From JADJYF01 sp965278995 (GTDB lineage: Bacteria > Pseudomonadota > Gammaproteobacteria > Ga0077536), in NCBI GenBank assembly GCA_965278995.1, contig OZ257136.1:1302001-1366000 (forward strand): a stretch of 64,000 nt of DNA, given 5' to 3'. This document shows, in pieces, positions 25,530 to 34,822 of this stretch. Position 1 is the first letter of the stretch. Each line of letters begins with the position of its first letter. The position numbers were made by a program, and so were the translations under genes. Below the pieces are notes generated by a model. The model was not told where the DNA came from and searched no databases. It saw only the letters and a program-made list of their open reading frames with translations.

Positions 25530-27281
25530 CTACGGCTTGACGAGTTTGAACAGCGGCGGTAGTTCGCTGCTCACGTCGTCGTCTGGCTCGTGCTCACGAC
25601 TACCGAGCGCGCTCGCCGCGGCAGCCAGCGCCGCGCCCTGCCAGGCTTGTCCAGAGGCTGATGGCGGGCCGTAGAGATGGCGTTCGAGTTCGCCGATGGC
25701 CCGCCCGAGTTCGCCACCCGCAGCAACGGCAATGGCACCGAGGGTGCGTGGCCGCGCAAGCGTAGTCGTGCTGGCCGCCCAGGCCAGCAGCGCTTCACGA
25801 GCCGCCAGCGGCTCATTGCGCGCGCAGGCCTGCGTCAGCGCGCGACGCGCACGTCGGCGGTTCCCCGCCAGCGCCAGATCGCCAGTTGGCGCGACCGGGC
25901 CGTCGCGGTGGCTGCGGCGAACTTGCCAGGCCCACAGCGCCAGTGTCGCTAGCCAGGCGAGCGTCGCCAGCATCGCAATACTGCGCCAGCGGCGCATACC
26001 GGCATTCTCGATCACCGGTGCGGCGCCGGTTGCTGGCGGGGCAGTCGGTTCGATGGCGGCGGCTGCGGTAGTATCCGCAGCGCCGGTCGAAGCCGGCGGC
26101 GGTTCACTCCGCGCGCCGCTGACGCTCAGTGCACGCTCGGGCAAGTGCGCGATTTCAAGACTGTCGGTCTCCGTATTCCACCACGGGATCTCGATCGGCG
26201 GGAAACGCAGCTCACCATTGGCATTCGCAATAATCGCGAATTTCTGTTGTTTCACGGCCGTGAAACCAGTCGCCGTATCCTGTTCGTTGCTTTGCGCCTG
26301 ATCCGGGTACAGTTTCACGCCGGCGATATCAGCCAGTTTGAATTCAGGCAGCTGACCGGCAATCAGGCCGTCGGCCCACAGAAACAAGGTGCGAGCGAGC
26401 GGCGTACCAGCGGTCGAGGTATTGCTGTCTGGTTCCCACTCTTCGTAGAGGCGAAGTCGTCGCGCCGGCAGCCAGTTGGCGCCGGCCGGGAAACTGGCCG
26501 GAACCGGCCGGACCTCGAGATGGATCGCTTTCGATTCGACGCGTCGGGTCGTCAAAGACTGCGAGAACGGGTCGAAGAACGAGCGTGTTCCCGTCACGAC
26601 CTGGGTCGTCAGCACGACCGGGTTGATGGTCAGCCGACCGCTTTTTTGCGGAAACACGGCATAGCGCTGTTCGAATGCTTCATAGCTCCGGCCATTCACT
26701 TTCTCGACGTATTGGCGACCCTGCCCCAGCGGCTTGACGATCGCATCGCTGCTGGTCGTCAGCGCTGAGAAGCGCGGACTGCTCAGTTCGACGCGATGGA
26801 GCAGGCGAACGGTGTAGGTGACCTGCTGCTGAACGTAAGGACTGCCGGGTTCGGCGGCGACTTCAAGCAAGATATCGGCGCTGTCGTCCTGCGGTCCGGC
26901 GGCTCCGCTGACCACTTCGAGTGTGCGCGGCAGGCTCTGTTCGCGGCCGAAACGGATCGCCGGCAACTGCACGCGTCCGGCCGCCCGCGGCATTGCATTC
27001 AGTGTCCATGAGGTCGACTCTTCACGGCGACCGTTGATCCAGCTGATGGCGGTCTGGCGATTGCGCCCGATAATGTCGAACGTCGCCTCGAGCGGCGTGA
27101 AGTCCGGTTCGCCATCGACTTCACCAGTGGCGCGGAAGGTCAAGCGGGTCGACTCGTTCAGGACGGCCGGGTCGGGCGTGATATCGAGCTCGACGGTGGC
27201 CTGTGCAGCTGCTGTGCCGACCAACAGCAACAGTCCCAGCACGATTTCTGCACGGCGGAGCGGGTGCCGTCTACTTACCAT
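25530..27281 (-). CDS. batD: BatD family protein (aerotolerance-type operon)
   Basis: Membrane-anchored protein of Bat (Bacteroides aerotolerance)-type operons; exact role unknown. 583 residues: signal peptide (about 1-27, LLLLVGTAAAQA), a long periplasmic region with Ig-like repeats typical of BatD (LDITPDPAVLNESTRLTFRAT, SSPRFSALTTS, AFEQRYAVFPQKSG, LTTQVVTGTR), one transmembrane helix near residue 440-460 and a cytosolic C-terminal domain. It is the last gene of moxR-DUF58-DUF4381-batA-batB-batD and overlaps the batB end by 7 bp. Confidence 0.85.
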   Translation of the reverse strand: MVSRRHPLRRAEIVLGLLLLVGTAAAQATVELDITPDPAVLNESTRLTFRATGEVDGEPDFTPLEATFDIIGRNRQTAISWINGRREESTSWTLNAMPRAAGRVQLPAIRFGREQSLPRTLEVVSGAAGPQDDSADILLEVAAEPGSPYVQQQVTYTVRLLHRVELSSPRFSALTTSSDAIVKPLGQGRQYVEKVNGRSYEAFEQRYAVFPQKSGRLTINPVVLTTQVVTGTRSFFDPFSQSLTTRRVESKAIHLEVRPVPASFPAGANWLPARRLRLYEEWEPDSNTSTAGTPLARTLFLWADGLIAGQLPEFKLADIAGVKLYPDQAQSNEQDTATGFTAVKQQKFAIIANANGELRFPPIEIPWWNTETDSLEIAHLPERALSVSGARSEPPPASTGAADTTAAAAIEPTAPPATGAAPVIENAGMRRWRSIAMLATLAWLATLALWAWQVRRSHRDGPVAPTGDLALAGNRRRARRALTQACARNEPLAAREALLAWAASTTTLARPRTLGAIAVAAGGELGRAIGELERHLYGPPSASGQAWQGAALAAAASALGSREHEPDDDVSSELPPLFKLVKP

Positions 27282-29086
27282 GGATCACCTGCCGACTGCT
27301 GGTTGCCGTAAAGCTGTTTGTACTGGTACTGGAACTTGCGTCGCAGCAGTCCGGCTGGATCGTCCGGGATCTGGCGCAGCCACTGCTCGGTCGCTTGGGC
27401 TTCTTCGGCGCTGGCGGCGACATCGTTCTTCGCCCGTTGCTGGCGAGCCGATTTGGCGTCTTTCGGTTCGTCGTCGCCTGCTTTCGCCTGTCGCTCGCGC
27501 TGCTTGTCGGCGGCCGACTGCTGTTCGCCGGCACCGGATTGCGATTTTTCCTGTTCTTCGCCCTGGGCGCCGCCACCGGCGTTGCCAGCCGACATGTTCT
27601 GGCGCTGCTGCTGATCTTTCTGGCCGCCGCTCATGTCGTTGTCGCCGCCTTGCTCGCCCGGCTGGTCCTGCGGTTCTTTCGGTTTGTTTTGCGGCTTGCT
27701 CGACTGCTGATCGGGCGGTGGGTCCTGCTTTTGCTGTTCCAGCAGTTTTTCGACCAGTGCTTTGTTATGCAGTGTGTCGGCGTCACCAGGCAGTTGGGTC
27801 AGCGCGCGATCGTACGCAGCCAGGGCTTCGTCGAGCCGGCCGAGACGGGCCAGTGCGTTGCCGCGGTTGTATTCGGCCTGCGGGCCGTCGGTGGCGTTCA
27901 AGTCAGTCAGCGCGGCGTCGAACTCACCGCTGCGATAGCGCGCTGCGGCGCGCCAGGCAGGGTCGTGAAAGCGCTGCGCGGCGCCAGCATAATCGCCGTC
28001 CTGAAACGCGCGCTGGCCGGCCTGATCTGGGGTCAACCACCAACCAGCCTCGGCGGGCCGGGCGAGCGTGCCCAACAGCACGGCCGCCGCCAGCACAATC
28101 AAACCACGACGAAACGCCAAAGCTGCGAGCGGCAACAGCGGCAGCAGCAGCCAGGGGCCGAACTCACGCCACTGGCTGCTGCGCAAATCCTGCAGGCGTT
28201 GCGCTTCGTCAGCGTGCGCCGAGGCCATGAAGCCGAGCAGTGCGCGGATATCGCTGTCGTCTCTGGTGATGCCGGCATAATGACCGTCGCCAGCTCGCGC
28301 GAGGGCGACCAGTTGTGTCTGCGGCAGACGATTCAGGATGATTTCGCCGCGACCGTTCTTGGCAAAACCACCACCGGCATCGGGGACTGGCGCGCCTTCG
28401 GTGGTGCCGATGCCGAGCACACTCAACTGGAATGGCGCGTCTTCTGCCAGCGCGGTTGCCTGCGCCAGTGCCTGTGAATCGCCACCGTCTGTCACCAGCA
28501 GCACATGTCCGCCGCGGATCCCCCCTTGCGCCAGCAGTTCGCCGGCACGCTTGATGGCCGCAGCAGGAGCGCTGCCCTGTACCGGCATGATGGCAGTTTC
28601 GAGTGCCGGCAACTGCGCCAACAGGGTGTCGTTGTCGTCAGTCAGTGGCGTGACCGTGAACGGCTGCGCGGCAAATACCAGCAACGCGGTCTGACCGGTT
28701 GTTCTCAAGCGCAACAGATCGGCGACCTTGAAACGTGCGCGTGCCAGGCGCGATGGCTCAAGGTCCTCGGCATTCATCGAGGCCGACAGGTCGAGTGCGA
28801 TGACCAGTGCTGAATCGCCGCGGAATACCGGCACCGGGGCACGTTCCCACACCGGTCCCGCGAGTGCAGCGATGGCAAGTCCGCCGGCACACCACAGCAG
28901 CCAGCCGGCACGGCCGCGACGGACAGTACCCGCGTTTTCGAGCACGAATGGCAGCAGAGCGGGATCGCACACGCGCGACCACGCGCCGCCGCGCTGGCGT
29001 GCGCGGAGCGCGTACCAGACCAGCAGCGCGAGGGGCAGCAGGGCAAACAGCCAGGCCGGACGCAGAAAATGAAAATCCGCAGTCAT
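27275..29086 (-). CDS. batB: BatB-BatC fusion: VWA-domain membrane protein with TPR and disordered tail
   Basis: 603 residues. Two N-terminal membrane helices, then a von Willebrand A domain with the MIDAS motif DLSAS, a further two helices (WLLLPLLPLAALAF, LIVLAAAVLLGTLA), TPR repeats (AEYNRGNALARLGRLDEALAAYDRAL...DTLHNKALVEKLL) and a long Gln/Lys/Asp/Gly-rich disordered tail ending AGDPW. This combines BatB (VWA) and BatC (TPR) in one chain. The start is ATG 29086, overlapping the batA stop (ATGA); the open frame extends to 29167 without homology. It probably interacts with BatA and the MoxR ATPase at the inner membrane. Confidence 0.87.
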   Translation of the reverse strand: MTADFHFLRPAWLFALLPLALLVWYALRARQRGGAWSRVCDPALLPFVLENAGTVRRGRAGWLLWCAGGLAIAALAGPVWERAPVPVFRGDSALVIALDLSASMNAEDLEPSRLARARFKVADLLRLRTTGQTALLVFAAQPFTVTPLTDDNDTLLAQLPALETAIMPVQGSAPAAAIKRAGELLAQGGIRGGHVLLVTDGGDSQALAQATALAEDAPFQLSVLGIGTTEGAPVPDAGGGFAKNGRGEIILNRLPQTQLVALARAGDGHYAGITRDDSDIRALLGFMASAHADEAQRLQDLRSSQWREFGPWLLLPLLPLAALAFRRGLIVLAAAVLLGTLARPAEAGWWLTPDQAGQRAFQDGDYAGAAQRFHDPAWRAAARYRSGEFDAALTDLNATDGPQAEYNRGNALARLGRLDEALAAYDRALTQLPGDADTLHNKALVEKLLEQQKQDPPPDQQSSKPQNKPKEPQDQPGEQGGDNDMSGGQKDQQQRQNMSAGNAGGGAQGEEQEKSQSGAGEQQSAADKQRERQAKAGDDEPKDAKSARQQRAKNDVAASAEEAQATEQWLRQIPDDPAGLLRRKFQYQYKQLYGNQQSAGDPW

Positions 29087-30111
29087 GCCGGCAGACGCTG
29101 CGAAGCACGGCGGGTCTGGAGCAGCAGAAGCGTGGCGACCAGACTCAGCGCCAGCGCCAGTGGCCAATAGAACAGTGCCGTGGTCGGGCGGAAATGTTCG
29201 CCGTTGTGATCCAGCGGTTCGAGTTCGTCGAGCGCAGCGTAGATGGATTCCAATTCCTGCGTATCGCGGGCCCGGAAATACTGACCGCCGGTTTTTTCGG
29301 CAATCGCTTTCAACGTGGTTTCATCCAGATCGGCGGAGGGATTGATGCGGACCGTGCCGAAAAACCCGCGCTGGATCGCTTCATCCGCGCCGACACCTAT
29401 CGTATGCACGGTCAACCCGGCGCTGGCGGCAAGTTCAGCGGCGCGCAGCGGTTCGATGCCGCCGGCCGTATTGCGCCCATCGGTCATGAGGATGAGCACC
29501 TTGTGCGTAGCGTGCTCGTCGCGCAGGCGTTTAACGGCAAGACCCAGCGCATCACCGATGGCGGTCTGCCGGCCGGCCAGCCCGATCACCGATTCGTCGA
29601 GCAGCTGCTGCACGGTATCGCGATCGAAAGTCAGCGGCACGTGCAGGTATGCCTGCTGACCGAAAAGGATCAAGCCGAGTCGATCGCCGACACGACGGGC
29701 GATGAACTCGCGTGCGACCGACTTGATCGCCGTGAGCCTGTCCACTGGCCGTCCGTCGAGGACGAAATCCGTTTCGCGCATGCTTTCCGACAGATCAACT
29801 GCGAGCATCAGATCGCGGCCGCTGATCGGCACTTCGACGGCTTCACCCAGCCATTGCGGGCGCGCTGCGCTCGCGACCAGCGCGAGCCAGGCAAGTACGG
29901 CCAACAGCAGTCCACTGCGTGGACGACGCAGACCTCGCGCGGCGCCCAGCAGGATTTCGAAATCGATCAGTGCCGGTACACGCAGCGCGGCGCCAGCCGC
30001 GCTGGCTGCGGCTGGCAGCAGCAACCGCACCAGCCACGGCAGCGGCAGGACGGCAAACAGCCACGGCCACTCAAACTGAAACACGGGCAGGGCGCGCAGG
30101 CAGTCGTTCAA
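29083..30111 (-). CDS. batA: BatA family VWA-domain membrane protein
   Basis: 342 residues: N-terminal membrane segments (about 15-35 and 65-82), a VWA domain with intact MIDAS residues (DLSESM and later TDGRNT), and a C-terminal membrane helix (FYWPLALALSLVATLLLL). In MoxR-type systems VWA proteins act with the AAA+ ATPase as chaperone or metal-insertase partners; the specific client here is unknown. The start overlaps the DUF4381 gene by 41 bp, and the stop overlaps the batB ATG. Confidence 0.87.
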   Translation of the reverse strand: MNDCLRALPVFQFEWPWLFAVLPLPWLVRLLLPAAASAAGAALRVPALIDFEILLGAARGLRRPRSGLLLAVLAWLALVASAARPQWLGEAVEVPISGRDLMLAVDLSESMRETDFVLDGRPVDRLTAIKSVAREFIARRVGDRLGLILFGQQAYLHVPLTFDRDTVQQLLDESVIGLAGRQTAIGDALGLAVKRLRDEHATHKVLILMTDGRNTAGGIEPLRAAELAASAGLTVHTIGVGADEAIQRGFFGTVRINPSADLDETTLKAIAEKTGGQYFRARDTQELESIYAALDELEPLDHNGEHFRPTTALFYWPLALALSLVATLLLLQTRRASQRLPA

Positions 30112-30574
30112 AACAGCGCCTTGCCAGCGCTGTCGCCGAGAGATACGTCGGATGCTCGATGAGTTCCGCGGCGCGTGCCGAATAGGGCGCTACCAGCAGC
30201 ACCCGGGCGGTGGTCTCGGGCCACGGCTCACCGGCCAGCTCGCCAAGTACGGCCAGCCAGCGCGCATCCGTTGCCGCGGCTGCGCCTGATCCGCCGTAAA
30301 TGAGCGCGACCTGTCGCAGCAACTGCGAGAGCGATCGCGCCAGCGCATGGGCATCGTGGTTCGCGGCATAGTGCGCCTCGGCTCGGGAGAGTCCGGCCAG
30401 CGCCTCGCGGCGCGTGCGGTAACGACGATGGCGTAGCCACAGCCAGCCTGCCGCGGCTGAGGCCACCACCAATACGGCGAGCGCTATCCACCAGCCCGTC
30501 GCCAGAGGCCACCACGAAACCACAGCCGGAAGGTGAATGTCACGCAGCGGTAGCGTTGTCTGATCGGTCGTCAT
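30071..30574 (-). CDS. DUF4381 domain protein
   Basis: 167-residue single-pass membrane protein of the DUF4381 family, found almost only in Bat/MoxR clusters. The N-terminus LPLRDIHLPAVVSWWPLATGWW leads into one transmembrane helix (about residues 29-50), followed by a basic stretch (RHRRYRTRREAL) and a cytosolic helical domain (HALARSLSQLLRQVALIYGG). The start overlaps the DUF58 gene as ATGA (30571-30574), and the 3' end overlaps batA by 41 bp, so the whole cluster is tightly coupled. Confidence 0.82.
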   Translation of the reverse strand: MTTDQTTLPLRDIHLPAVVSWWPLATGWWIALAVLVVASAAAGWLWLRHRRYRTRREALAGLSRAEAHYAANHDAHALARSLSQLLRQVALIYGGSGAAAATDARWLAVLGELAGEPWPETTARVLLVAPYSARAAELIEHPTYLSATALARRCFERLPARPARVSV

Positions 30575-31539
30575 CGTCCACCCAGCAGACGCACCAGGGT
30601 CGCGACCGGGTCGGCCGTGGTATCCGTGACAGTGAACAACAGGCGCTGTGTTCGGGCGATCTGGCGCAGCGTATCGACGCGTGCCGCGAACTGCTGGGCA
30701 TAGTCGGCACGCTGAGCTGTCGAGATATCGGCCAGACGCAGCGTTCGGCGCCCGTCGGCAATTGCGGCGGGCCCGTCCAGATCCGGGAACTCAGCCTCCA
30801 ACGCATCGTGCACCGCTATCAATACCGTGTCGGTATGTTGTGCAAGGCGTGCCAGTCCAGCCGCAGCGGTGTCGTCAAAGGCGCGGAAATCGCTGATCAG
30901 AAATACCAGGCTGCCAGGTTTTGCGACGCGTTGCAGTCGCGTGATCGCATTGGCAAGCGGCGCCTCGGCGGCGGCCGTCGCCCCAATGGCAATGGCCTGG
31001 CGGCAGGCCGGCGCGGTGTCGGCGAGCAGCTTGACCCATTGCAGCGCGGCTGTGCGACTGCGCCGCGGCGGCAGCTCGTGATGCATGGCATCGGCAAAGA
31101 CGAAACCGCCGACGCGGTCGCCGTTCTGCTGCGCGCGCCAGGCCAACACGGCAGCGAGGCGGGCGGCCTGCACGGCCTTGAACACGCCGCGCGTCGCGAA
31201 AAACATCGGCCTGCGATAATCGACGCAGAGAAACACCGGTCGCTCGCGTTCTTCGCGAAACAACTTGGTATGCGGTTTACCCGTACGCGCAGTGACCCGC
31301 CAGTCGAGCTGACGGATGTCGTCGCCCGGCTGATATGGCCGCGATTCGTCGTATTCCATGCCGCGGCCACGCAGCGCCGAAAGAAACTGGCCGCTTTGGC
31401 TGGCGCGAATGGTTCGCGACCACGAGGGTAGGGCGCGGGCACCGGCAGCCAGCCGCATCAATTCGCGCAGTTGCGGTTCGACGCGTTCCAGTCCGGGAAC
31501 TAGAACGCTGGCCACTTGCGCTGCCTGCGTGGCATTCAT
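30571..31539 (-). CDS. DUF58 domain protein (MoxR-associated)
   Basis: 322 residues. The conserved DUF58 core is visible as YDESRPYQPGDDIRQLDWRVTARTG followed by KLFREERERPVFLCVDYRRPM, a VWA-like fold starting with a DYR metal-site variant. Proteins of this family nearly always accompany MoxR AAA+ ATPases. It has no membrane segment and is cytosolic. It is 26 bp downstream of moxR. Confidence 0.88.
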   Translation of the reverse strand: MNATQAAQVASVLVPGLERVEPQLRELMRLAAGARALPSWSRTIRASQSGQFLSALRGRGMEYDESRPYQPGDDIRQLDWRVTARTGKPHTKLFREERERPVFLCVDYRRPMFFATRGVFKAVQAARLAAVLAWRAQQNGDRVGGFVFADAMHHELPPRRSRTAALQWVKLLADTAPACRQAIAIGATAAAEAPLANAITRLQRVAKPGSLVFLISDFRAFDDTAAAGLARLAQHTDTVLIAVHDALEAEFPDLDGPAAIADGRRTLRLADISTAQRADYAQQFAARVDTLRQIARTQRLLFTVTDTTADPVATLVRLLGGR

Positions 31540-31565
31540 GGCAGCTAGCTACAGGTGAGGCCGAT

Positions 31566-32603
31566 TCACGGCACGGCCACGCGGCTCAGCAGTTCGTCGA
31601 CGAAGCGGTCGGCCGTGATGCCATCGGCAGCGGCTTCGTAATTCAGGATGATACGGTGGCGGAGCGCATCGCGCGCGACGTTCTGAACATCGGCCGGACT
31701 GACGAAATCTTCGCCGCGTAGCCAGGCGTGCGCACGCGCAGCGCGATCGAGTGCTATCGTTGCGCGCGGGCTGCCACCATAGGCAAGCCAGCTTGCCAGA
31801 TCGCTGCCATAAGCGGACGGCGCGCGCGTCGCAAAGATGATTTCCATCAGATAATTTTCGACGTCGTCGCTCATGTACACGCCGAGTACTTCGCTGCGTG
31901 CGGCAAAGATCTGCGCCTGATCGACGACCGGCGCATGGCGAGGATTGGTATTCCCTGGCGTCACCGCCGGTGCGGCGGCTTCGTCCCGCGCCAGTTGCAG
32001 GATGCGCTTTTCAGCAGCGTGATCGGGATAGCTGACCTGGATGTGCAGCAGGAAGCGGTCGAGCTGTGCTTCCGGCAGCGGATAGGTGCCTTCCTGTTCG
32101 AGCGGATTTTGTGTCGCCATCACCAGGAACAGCGGCGGCAGGGGATACGACACCCGACCAATCGTTATCTGGCGCTCGGCCATTGCTTCGAGTAAGGCTG
32201 ACTGCACTTTGGCCGGCGCGCGATTGACTTCGTCGGCCAGCACCAGGTTGTGAAACAAAGGGCCCTGCTGAAAGACAAAAGAGCCGTCCTGCGGCCGATA
32301 GATTTCCGTGCCGGTCAAGTCAGCCGGCAGCAGATCGGGCGTGAACTGAATCCGATGAAACTCGCTTTCGATGCCTTCGCCGAGCACCTTGATGGCACGC
32401 GTCTTGGCCAGCCCGGGTGCGCCTTCGACGAGCAGGTGGCCGTCGGCGAGCAGGGCAACGAGCAGTCTTTCGACCAGGTGATCCTGGCCAATGATGCGCT
32501 GGGCGACATAGTCGCGCAGCCGGAACAATGCCTCGCGGCTCGATGTCTTGGTATCCACGTGGGCCTGTTTCGCGTACTCGGAAGTGGGACGGAGCTGGTG
32601 CAT
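31566..32603 (-). CDS. moxR: MoxR-family AAA+ ATPase
   Basis: 345-residue AAA+ ATPase of the MoxR branch, thought to act as a chaperone with VWA-domain partners. Walker A is VEGAPGLAKT; Walker B and neighbouring motifs are LVLADEVNRAPAKVQSALLEAM, then VMATQNPLEQEGTYPLPEAQLDRFL, the MoxR signature. It is the first gene of the six-gene Bat cluster and is divergent from gspG. The start is ATG 32603. Confidence 0.94.
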   Translation of the reverse strand: MHQLRPTSEYAKQAHVDTKTSSREALFRLRDYVAQRIIGQDHLVERLLVALLADGHLLVEGAPGLAKTRAIKVLGEGIESEFHRIQFTPDLLPADLTGTEIYRPQDGSFVFQQGPLFHNLVLADEVNRAPAKVQSALLEAMAERQITIGRVSYPLPPLFLVMATQNPLEQEGTYPLPEAQLDRFLLHIQVSYPDHAAEKRILQLARDEAAAPAVTPGNTNPRHAPVVDQAQIFAARSEVLGVYMSDDVENYLMEIIFATRAPSAYGSDLASWLAYGGSPRATIALDRAARAHAWLRGEDFVSPADVQNVARDALRHRIILNYEAAADGITADRFVDELLSRVAVP

Positions 32604-32643
32604 GGTCAGCGCCAGGGCGTCGATTCTAATGGCAGAAGGACCT

Positions 32644-32668
32644 GCCGGGAACCGGGAGAGTTCCCGGC
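32644..32668. promoter_or_regulatory. Inverted repeat in the moxR/gspG divergent region
   Basis: GCCGGGAAC (32644-32652) and GTTCCCGGC (32660-32668) form a perfect 9-bp palindrome with a 7-nt centre, 41 bp upstream of the moxR start and 100 bp upstream of gspG. Its position between two divergent operons makes an operator plausible; a hairpin in the moxR leader is the alternative. Confidence 0.45.
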
Positions 32669-32768
32669 CGACTACGCGCGGGGGCGATTACAGCATGCCT
32701 TATGTCACAGTGCACTGGTAAACTCGGCGCCGCGTCCAACCCCTGCAGGACTCACAGCAGAATCAAAC

Positions 32769-33227
32769 ATGGCAGCAGTTCACGGTTATAGCGGTATGCG
32801 GTTACGAGCAGACGGGGGCTTCACCCTGATCGAAGTCATGGTCGTCGTGGTCATTCTCGGCATCTTGGCCGCCATCGTCGTGCCGCGCATCATGTCGCGC
32901 CCCGATGAGGCCCGCGTGGTGCGGGCTCAGCAGGACGTTCGTGCGATTGGCGCCGCGCTCGACCTTTACAAGCTCGACAATCTCGCTTACCCGACAACCG
33001 AGCAGGGCCTTGAGGCGCTGGTCAAGAAGCCCGCAAGTCTGCCACCGGGTTCACGCTACAAGGACGACGGTTACATCGATGCCGTTCCGACCGATCCGTG
33101 GGGCGGCGAATATCAGTATCTGTTCCCGGGCCAGCACGATACCTACGATCTCTACACGCACGGCGCTGACGGTGTTCCCGGTGGCGAGGGATTCAATGCG
33201 GATATCGGCAACTGGGCAGCGGAGTAA
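32769..33227 (+). CDS. gspG: T2SS major pseudopilin GspG
   Basis: Main subunit of the T2SS pseudopilus. From ATG 32769 it is 152 residues. The prepilin peptidase site is DGG before FTLIEVMVVVVILGILAA, with Glu at mature position 5. The C-terminal half carries YPTTEQGLEALV and PTDPWGGEYQYLFPGQHDTYDLYTHGADG, the calcium-site region typical of GspG. The frame extends upstream to 32250 across the antisense of moxR without homology. First gene of gspGHIJKLM; its end overlaps gspH by 32 bp. Confidence 0.95.
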   Translation: MAAVHGYSGMRLRADGGFTLIEVMVVVVILGILAAIVVPRIMSRPDEARVVRAQQDVRAIGAALDLYKLDNLAYPTTEQGLEALVKKPASLPPGSRYKDDGYIDAVPTDPWGGEYQYLFPGQHDTYDLYTHGADGVPGGEGFNADIGNWAAE

Positions 33228-33732
33228 GCGACCACGCAGGCCGCACGCCGACGACGCGTGCGGCTTCACCTTGTTGGAACTGGTCGTCGTCGTTGCCATT
33301 ATCGGTACGATGGTCGTGCTGGTTCGCCTGCAGGCGCCCGATAGAGCACGGCAGCGCATGGCGTTCGAAGCCGATCGCTACCTGCACACGCTGGACGACT
33401 GCCGGCTGACGGCGGTGCTGTCGGCGACGCCTGTCGGAATCCGCAATCTGAACACAGCCTACGAACTCGTGCGCTATCGCGGGTCGTGGCAGGCCCGCGG
33501 TGACGAACGTGTTTCATTGCCGCCCGAAATGCTGCTGGCGACGCGCCGAGCTGCGGTGAATCGCCCGTCGCAGACCGGCACCTCCACAGCGCCCGACGTC
33601 GTTTGTCTGCCCAGCGGCGAAACCACGCTCCCCGCCTTGCGTCTCAGTCATCGCAGCAAGGCCGGCTACTTCGAATTCAACACCGACCTCGATGGCCGGA
33701 GCGTGGCGACATGGATCGCCGGAGCACCGTGA
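33196..33732 (+). CDS. gspH: T2SS minor pseudopilin GspH
   Basis: Minor pseudopilin. The frame contains the prepilin motif CG before FTLLELVVVVAIIGTMVVL. The only in-frame ATG that gives a short basic leader is at 33196, inside gspG, yielding 178 residues; other starts would lie inside the hydrophobic helix. A long open frame to 32905 is an artefact of gspG. The body (VRYRGSWQARGDERVSLPPEMLL) fits the GspH fold. The start is the least certain among the pseudopilins. Confidence 0.88.
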   Translation: MRISATGQRSKRPRRPHADDACGFTLLELVVVVAIIGTMVVLVRLQAPDRARQRMAFEADRYLHTLDDCRLTAVLSATPVGIRNLNTAYELVRYRGSWQARGDERVSLPPEMLLATRRAAVNRPSQTGTSTAPDVVCLPSGETTLPALRLSHRSKAGYFEFNTDLDGRSVATWIAGAP

Positions 33733-34217
33733 ACAAACCTGACCAAGCTGGTTTCACGCTGCTCGAAGTACTGGTCGCTCTGGCCCTGGTCGCGGGCGCG
33801 CTGGGTGGCACATTGGCCGTGTTGAGGCAGGCGATCGACACGCAGTCCTATCTGGAGCGGCGGCTGCTTGCACAATGGGTGGCCGAAAACGTCATGAACG
33901 AATTGACGCTCGTTGGCGGTGACCTCACAGCGACTGAAAAGAACGGTCGCGAGACCATGCTCGGCCGACGCTATCGTTACACCATCAGCGTCACACCGGT
34001 CGTCGACAGTTTGGATGGGTATGCCGGCAGCGACGATGCCGGACATCAGCGCAGCGATATCCACCGCGACGACCGTGACAACAGCGACAGTCTGGGACTC
34101 TCGACCGAGTCAGGACCGGCTTTCGATGATGTCGTGGTTGATGTTCGCGATGCTGTACGCCAGGTTACACCGCTCGCCAGATTGAGCCGTCGGCTGCCGC
34201 GCGAGGCGGCGCTGTGA
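33729..34217 (+). CDS. gspI: T2SS minor pseudopilin GspI
   Basis: Minor pseudopilin; in known systems it forms the tip complex with GspJ and GspK. From GTG 33729 (162 residues), which overlaps the gspH stop as GTGA and has GGAG four bases upstream, the chain reads NKPDQAG before FTLLEVLVALALVAGALGGTL. ATG 33711 is an alternative. The conserved QWVAENVMNELTL (GspI NW-A-N-type segment) follows. The region around residues 95-125 is unusually Asp-rich (YAGSDDAGHQRSDIHRDDRD). Confidence 0.9.
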   Translation: MNKPDQAGFTLLEVLVALALVAGALGGTLAVLRQAIDTQSYLERRLLAQWVAENVMNELTLVGGDLTATEKNGRETMLGRRYRYTISVTPVVDSLDGYAGSDDAGHQRSDIHRDDRDNSDSLGLSTESGPAFDDVVVDVRDAVRQVTPLARLSRRLPREAAL

Positions 34218-34822
34218 CGCGGCGAACTGCCGGCTTTACGCTGATCGAACTGCTCGTCGCGGTCAGCATCTTCGCCATCATGAGTGTGCTGTCGTATGGT
34301 GGGCTCCGACATCTGCTATCGCTCGAGCACGGCTTGCAGGCGGCTGCCGGACGCTACGATCGGCTAGAATTCGCAGCCATCATGCTCGAGACGGACTTCA
34401 AGGAATTGCGCGCACGCAGCGTGCGCGACGCACTCGGCGAACCGGAGCCGGCGCTACGGGCCGGTCTCGCTGGCGAACTATTGAGCCTCACCCGGCATGT
34501 CTCGCCAGTGCCGGGCGGCGAGACCGATGCGGTGGCACTGCGTCGCGTTCGTTACCGGCTCGAGGAGGGTCAGCTCTATCGAGACGTGTGGAGTGCACTT
34601 GATCGTACGCCTGTGACCGCTTTTACGACACGTCGCCTGCTGACCGGCGTCGAGGGTCTCGCTGTTCGTTTCTTTGCTGGTGGCACTTGGCAGGACAGCT
34701 GGCCTCCCGGAAGCGTCGGCACTTCCACCGCAACTGCGGGGGCGCTGCCGGACGGTATCGAATTCCGCTTCGATCTCGGATCTGGACGCTACCTGCGCCG
34801 GCTGGTGGTGCGCGCGCAATGA
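34214..34822 (+). CDS. gspJ: T2SS minor pseudopilin GspJ
   Basis: Minor pseudopilin of the tip complex. 202 residues; the leader MTRRTAG precedes FTLIELLVAVSIFAIMSVLSYGGL. The domain includes LTRHVSPVPGG and RRVRYRLEEGQLYRDVWSALDR, typical of GspJ. It begins with GTG at 34214, overlapping the gspI stop, and ends over the ATG of gspK. Confidence 0.92.
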   Translation: MTRRTAGFTLIELLVAVSIFAIMSVLSYGGLRHLLSLEHGLQAAAGRYDRLEFAAIMLETDFKELRARSVRDALGEPEPALRAGLAGELLSLTRHVSPVPGGETDAVALRRVRYRLEEGQLYRDVWSALDRTPVTAFTTRRLLTGVEGLAVRFFAGGTWQDSWPPGSVGTSTATAGALPDGIEFRFDLGSGRYLRRLVVRAQ

